Assembly (NCBI GenBank): GCA_963698015.1
Contig: OY969109.1
Coordinates: 1,860,001 to 1,924,000 of the forward strand
Reading direction: 5' to 3'
Length of the DNA: 64,000 nucleotides
DNA from: VAXT01 sp963698015
GTDB lineage: Bacteria > Actinomycetota > Thermoleophilia > Gaiellales > Gaiellaceae
Below the pieces are notes generated by a model that had not been told where the DNA came from, made no database searches, and saw only the letters and a program-made list of their open reading frames with translations. Of the stretch, positions 62,499 to 64,000 are shown piece after piece. A program made the translations under genes and the position numbers. The number at the start of each line of letters is the position of its first letter. Position 1 is the stretch's first letter.

Positions 62499-63469
62499 CC
62501 CCGCTCCTCGAGATCCAGGACCTCCACGTCTGGTTCGACATCGAGGACAGTCCGGAGCTCCACGCGGTGCAGGGCGTCAGCATGTCCCTCGCGGCCGGCG
62601 AGAGGCTCGGCCTCGTAGGCGAGTCGGGCTGCGGGAAGACGACCACCGCGCTGGCGGTCCTCGGGCTGCTCCCGCCGACGGCGAGCGTGTCCGGCAGGGT
62701 GCTCCTGGAGGGAAAGGATCTCCTGGCGCAAGGCGAGGACAGCGTCCGCGCACACCGCTGGGTGGACATCGCGATCGTCTTCCAGGGCGCGATGAACGCG
62801 CTCAACCCGGTGCGCACGATCGGCTCACAGATCGTCGAGGCGCTCGAGCTCCACGGCCGCGCGACTGGTGCGGCCGCCCGCGCGCAGAGCGCCGAACTGC
62901 TCGAGTCGGTCGGGATCCCGGGGAGCCGGGCGGAGCGCTTTCCGCACGAGCTGTCCGGCGGCATGCGCCAACGGGCGGCGATCGCGATGGCGCTCTCCTG
63001 CAACCCGAAGATCCTGATCGCGGATGAGCCGACGACCGCCCTGGACGTGATGGTGCAAGCTCAGATCCTCGAGCTCCTCGACGGCCTGTGCCGTGACTTC
63101 GGGTTGGCGCTCGTCCTTGTCACGCACGATCTGCCCGTAGTCGCGCAGCTCTGCAGCCGGGCGGCCGTCATGTACGCGGGCGAGATCGTCGAGAGCGGGC
63201 CGGTCGACGACCTGTACCACGCTCCGCGGCACCCGTACACGCGGCTCCTGTTCGCCGCGACGCCGGATCTCACGACGCGAAACGGCGGGATCGCCTCCAT
63301 TCCCGGCGCTCCTCCGCGCCTCGACCGGCCGCTCACCGGTTGTCCCTTCCGGCCGCGCTGCGACAGCGCGTTCGAGCCGTGCGCGACGGAGAGGCCGGTC
63401 CTTCGGGACGTCGCTCCGGGCCAGGCGGCCGCGTGCCACCTCAACGATAGGGCTCCGGCGCCGGCATGA
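62495..63469 (+). CDS. dppD: peptide ABC transporter ATPase (DppD type)
   Basis: A 324-residue ATPase. Walker A is GESGCGKTT (about 43-51), the signature LSGGMRQR and Walker B ILIADEPTTALD. The C-terminal oligopeptide-transporter domain has the Cys-rich GCPFRPRCDSAFEPC block that binds a [4Fe-4S] cluster in DppD homologues. GTG 62495 overlaps the dppC stop by 4 nt. Confidence 0.94.
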   Translation: MTPLLEIQDLHVWFDIEDSPELHAVQGVSMSLAAGERLGLVGESGCGKTTTALAVLGLLPPTASVSGRVLLEGKDLLAQGEDSVRAHRWVDIAIVFQGAMNALNPVRTIGSQIVEALELHGRATGAAARAQSAELLESVGIPGSRAERFPHELSGGMRQRAAIAMALSCNPKILIADEPTTALDVMVQAQILELLDGLCRDFGLALVLVTHDLPVVAQLCSRAAVMYAGEIVESGPVDDLYHAPRHPYTRLLFAATPDLTTRNGGIASIPGAPPRLDRPLTGCPFRPRCDSAFEPCATERPVLRDVAPGQAAACHLNDRAPAPA

Positions 63470-64000
63470 GCGCGCTGCTCGAGATCGAGGACCTCGTCGT
63501 CCGCTACCCGCTGCCACGCGGGCTCTTCGGCTCGCTCGCCCGCCGCGAGGCGCTCTCGGTGCGCGCCGTCGACGGGGTCACGTTCTCGCTCCAGGAGGGA
63601 GAGCTCGTGGCGCTGGTCGGCGAGTCGGGCTGCGGCAAGACGACGACCGCCCAGGCTGTTCTGAGGCTCGTCGATCCGGTCTCCGGGGCGATTCGCTACG
63701 AGGGCCGCGACATCACCGCGCTCGGGCCGCGGGCGCTCCGTCCGCTCAGGCGCGAGATGCAGATCGTCTACCAGGATCCCTACGAGTCGCTCGACCCGCG
63801 GCTGCGGGTCCGCGCGGCGGTCGAGGAGCCGCTCCTCATCCACGGGCTCGGAGACTCGAAGGAGGATCGCCTGGGTCGGGTCCGGGAGGCGCTGGAGCGC
63901 GTCGAGCTGTCGCCGCCGAATCTCTTCCTCGACCGGTATCCGCACGAGCTCTCGGGTGGACAGCGCCAGCGCGTGGCGATCGCGGCGGCACTCGTCCTCG
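63466..64000 (+). CDS. dppF: peptide ABC transporter ATPase (DppF type), cut by the window end
   Basis: The first 178 residues are present. ATG 63466 overlaps the dppD stop by 4 nt. MSALLEIEDLVVRYPLPRG opens the protein, Walker A is GESGCGKTTT, the Q-loop is IVYQDPYESLDPR and the signature LSGGQRQRVAIAAAL, where the sequence ends. Walker B and the C-terminal domain lie beyond the window. Confidence 0.93.
   Translation, partial: MSALLEIEDLVVRYPLPRGLFGSLARREALSVRAVDGVTFSLQEGELVALVGESGCGKTTTAQAVLRLVDPVSGAIRYEGRDITALGPRALRPLRREMQIVYQDPYESLDPRLRVRAAVEEPLLIHGLGDSKEDRLGRVREALERVELSPPNLFLDRYPHELSGGQRQRVAIAAALVL

Overview
The window is GC-rich (roughly two thirds G+C by eye), with tightly packed genes, many GTG starts and frequent 4-nt or 13-nt start/stop overlaps. 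A SARP-type regulator, a GAF-GAF histidine kinase paired with a NarL-type regulator, PASTA-tailed secreted proteins and a pyruvate:ferredoxin oxidoreductase operon suggest an actinobacterial chromosome. A deep, little-studied lineage such as Thermoleophilia is possible, but that placement is inference. No phage, insertion sequence, replication origin or CRISPR array was seen.

Region 1 (1-4.8 kb) is a redox module: a small membrane protein, ApbE, a ferric-reductase-like membrane haem protein, a [3Fe-4S]-type ferredoxin and a ferredoxin reductase, followed by an ABC-2 exporter pair. Region 2 (4.9-25.7 kb) looks like an anaerobic/dormancy island. On the minus strand lie a GltD/NfnB-like flavoprotein plus porG-porD-porA-porB and a mini-Hsp20, a P2-type ATPase with a 48-residue membrane microprotein, and a cyclic-diphosphoglycerate-synthetase-like GTPase. 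Around these are a second mini-Hsp20, two universal stress proteins, the kinase/regulator pair, a GNAT/ADP-forming acyl-CoA synthetase fusion, an SQR-like flavoprotein and a ZIP transporter. Three intact palindromes TGCGG-N5-CCGCA (plus one half-degenerate copy) sit upstream of genes here and may be the operator of this island.

Region 3 (25.7-43.8 kb) holds an aldehyde dehydrogenase/DUF779 pair behind a foldable leader and two large secreted proteins (a reprolysin-like protease and a BNR beta-propeller) that share a proline linker and PASTA tail. It also holds a PHP phosphoesterase, a K+ channel, an MDR reductase behind a four-box operator, RlmN, a large SARP-ATPase-TPR regulator and a small LuxR-type protein. 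Many genes between 20.6 and 42.7 kb carry single-base frameshifts although coding similarity continues on both sides. Sequencing or assembly indels are the simplest reading.

Region 4 (43.2-55 kb) is the most unusual. It has a secreted protein resembling the allene-oxide-cyclase barrel, tRNA-Ala(CGC), an unrecognised membrane protein, a catalase-fold haem protein, a DyP peroxidase with two unknown partners, a clear fatty-acid alpha-dioxygenase, a small membrane protein and a patatin phospholipase. Together these resemble an oxylipin (oxidised fatty acid) pathway: lipase, then dioxygenase, then hydroperoxide-processing haem enzymes. Region 5 (55-64 kb) is a peptide/amide scavenging locus: nitrilase-family amidase, DmpA-type aminopeptidase, HDAC-type amidohydrolase, S66 LD-carboxypeptidase and a Dpp-type ABC importer cut off by the window end.
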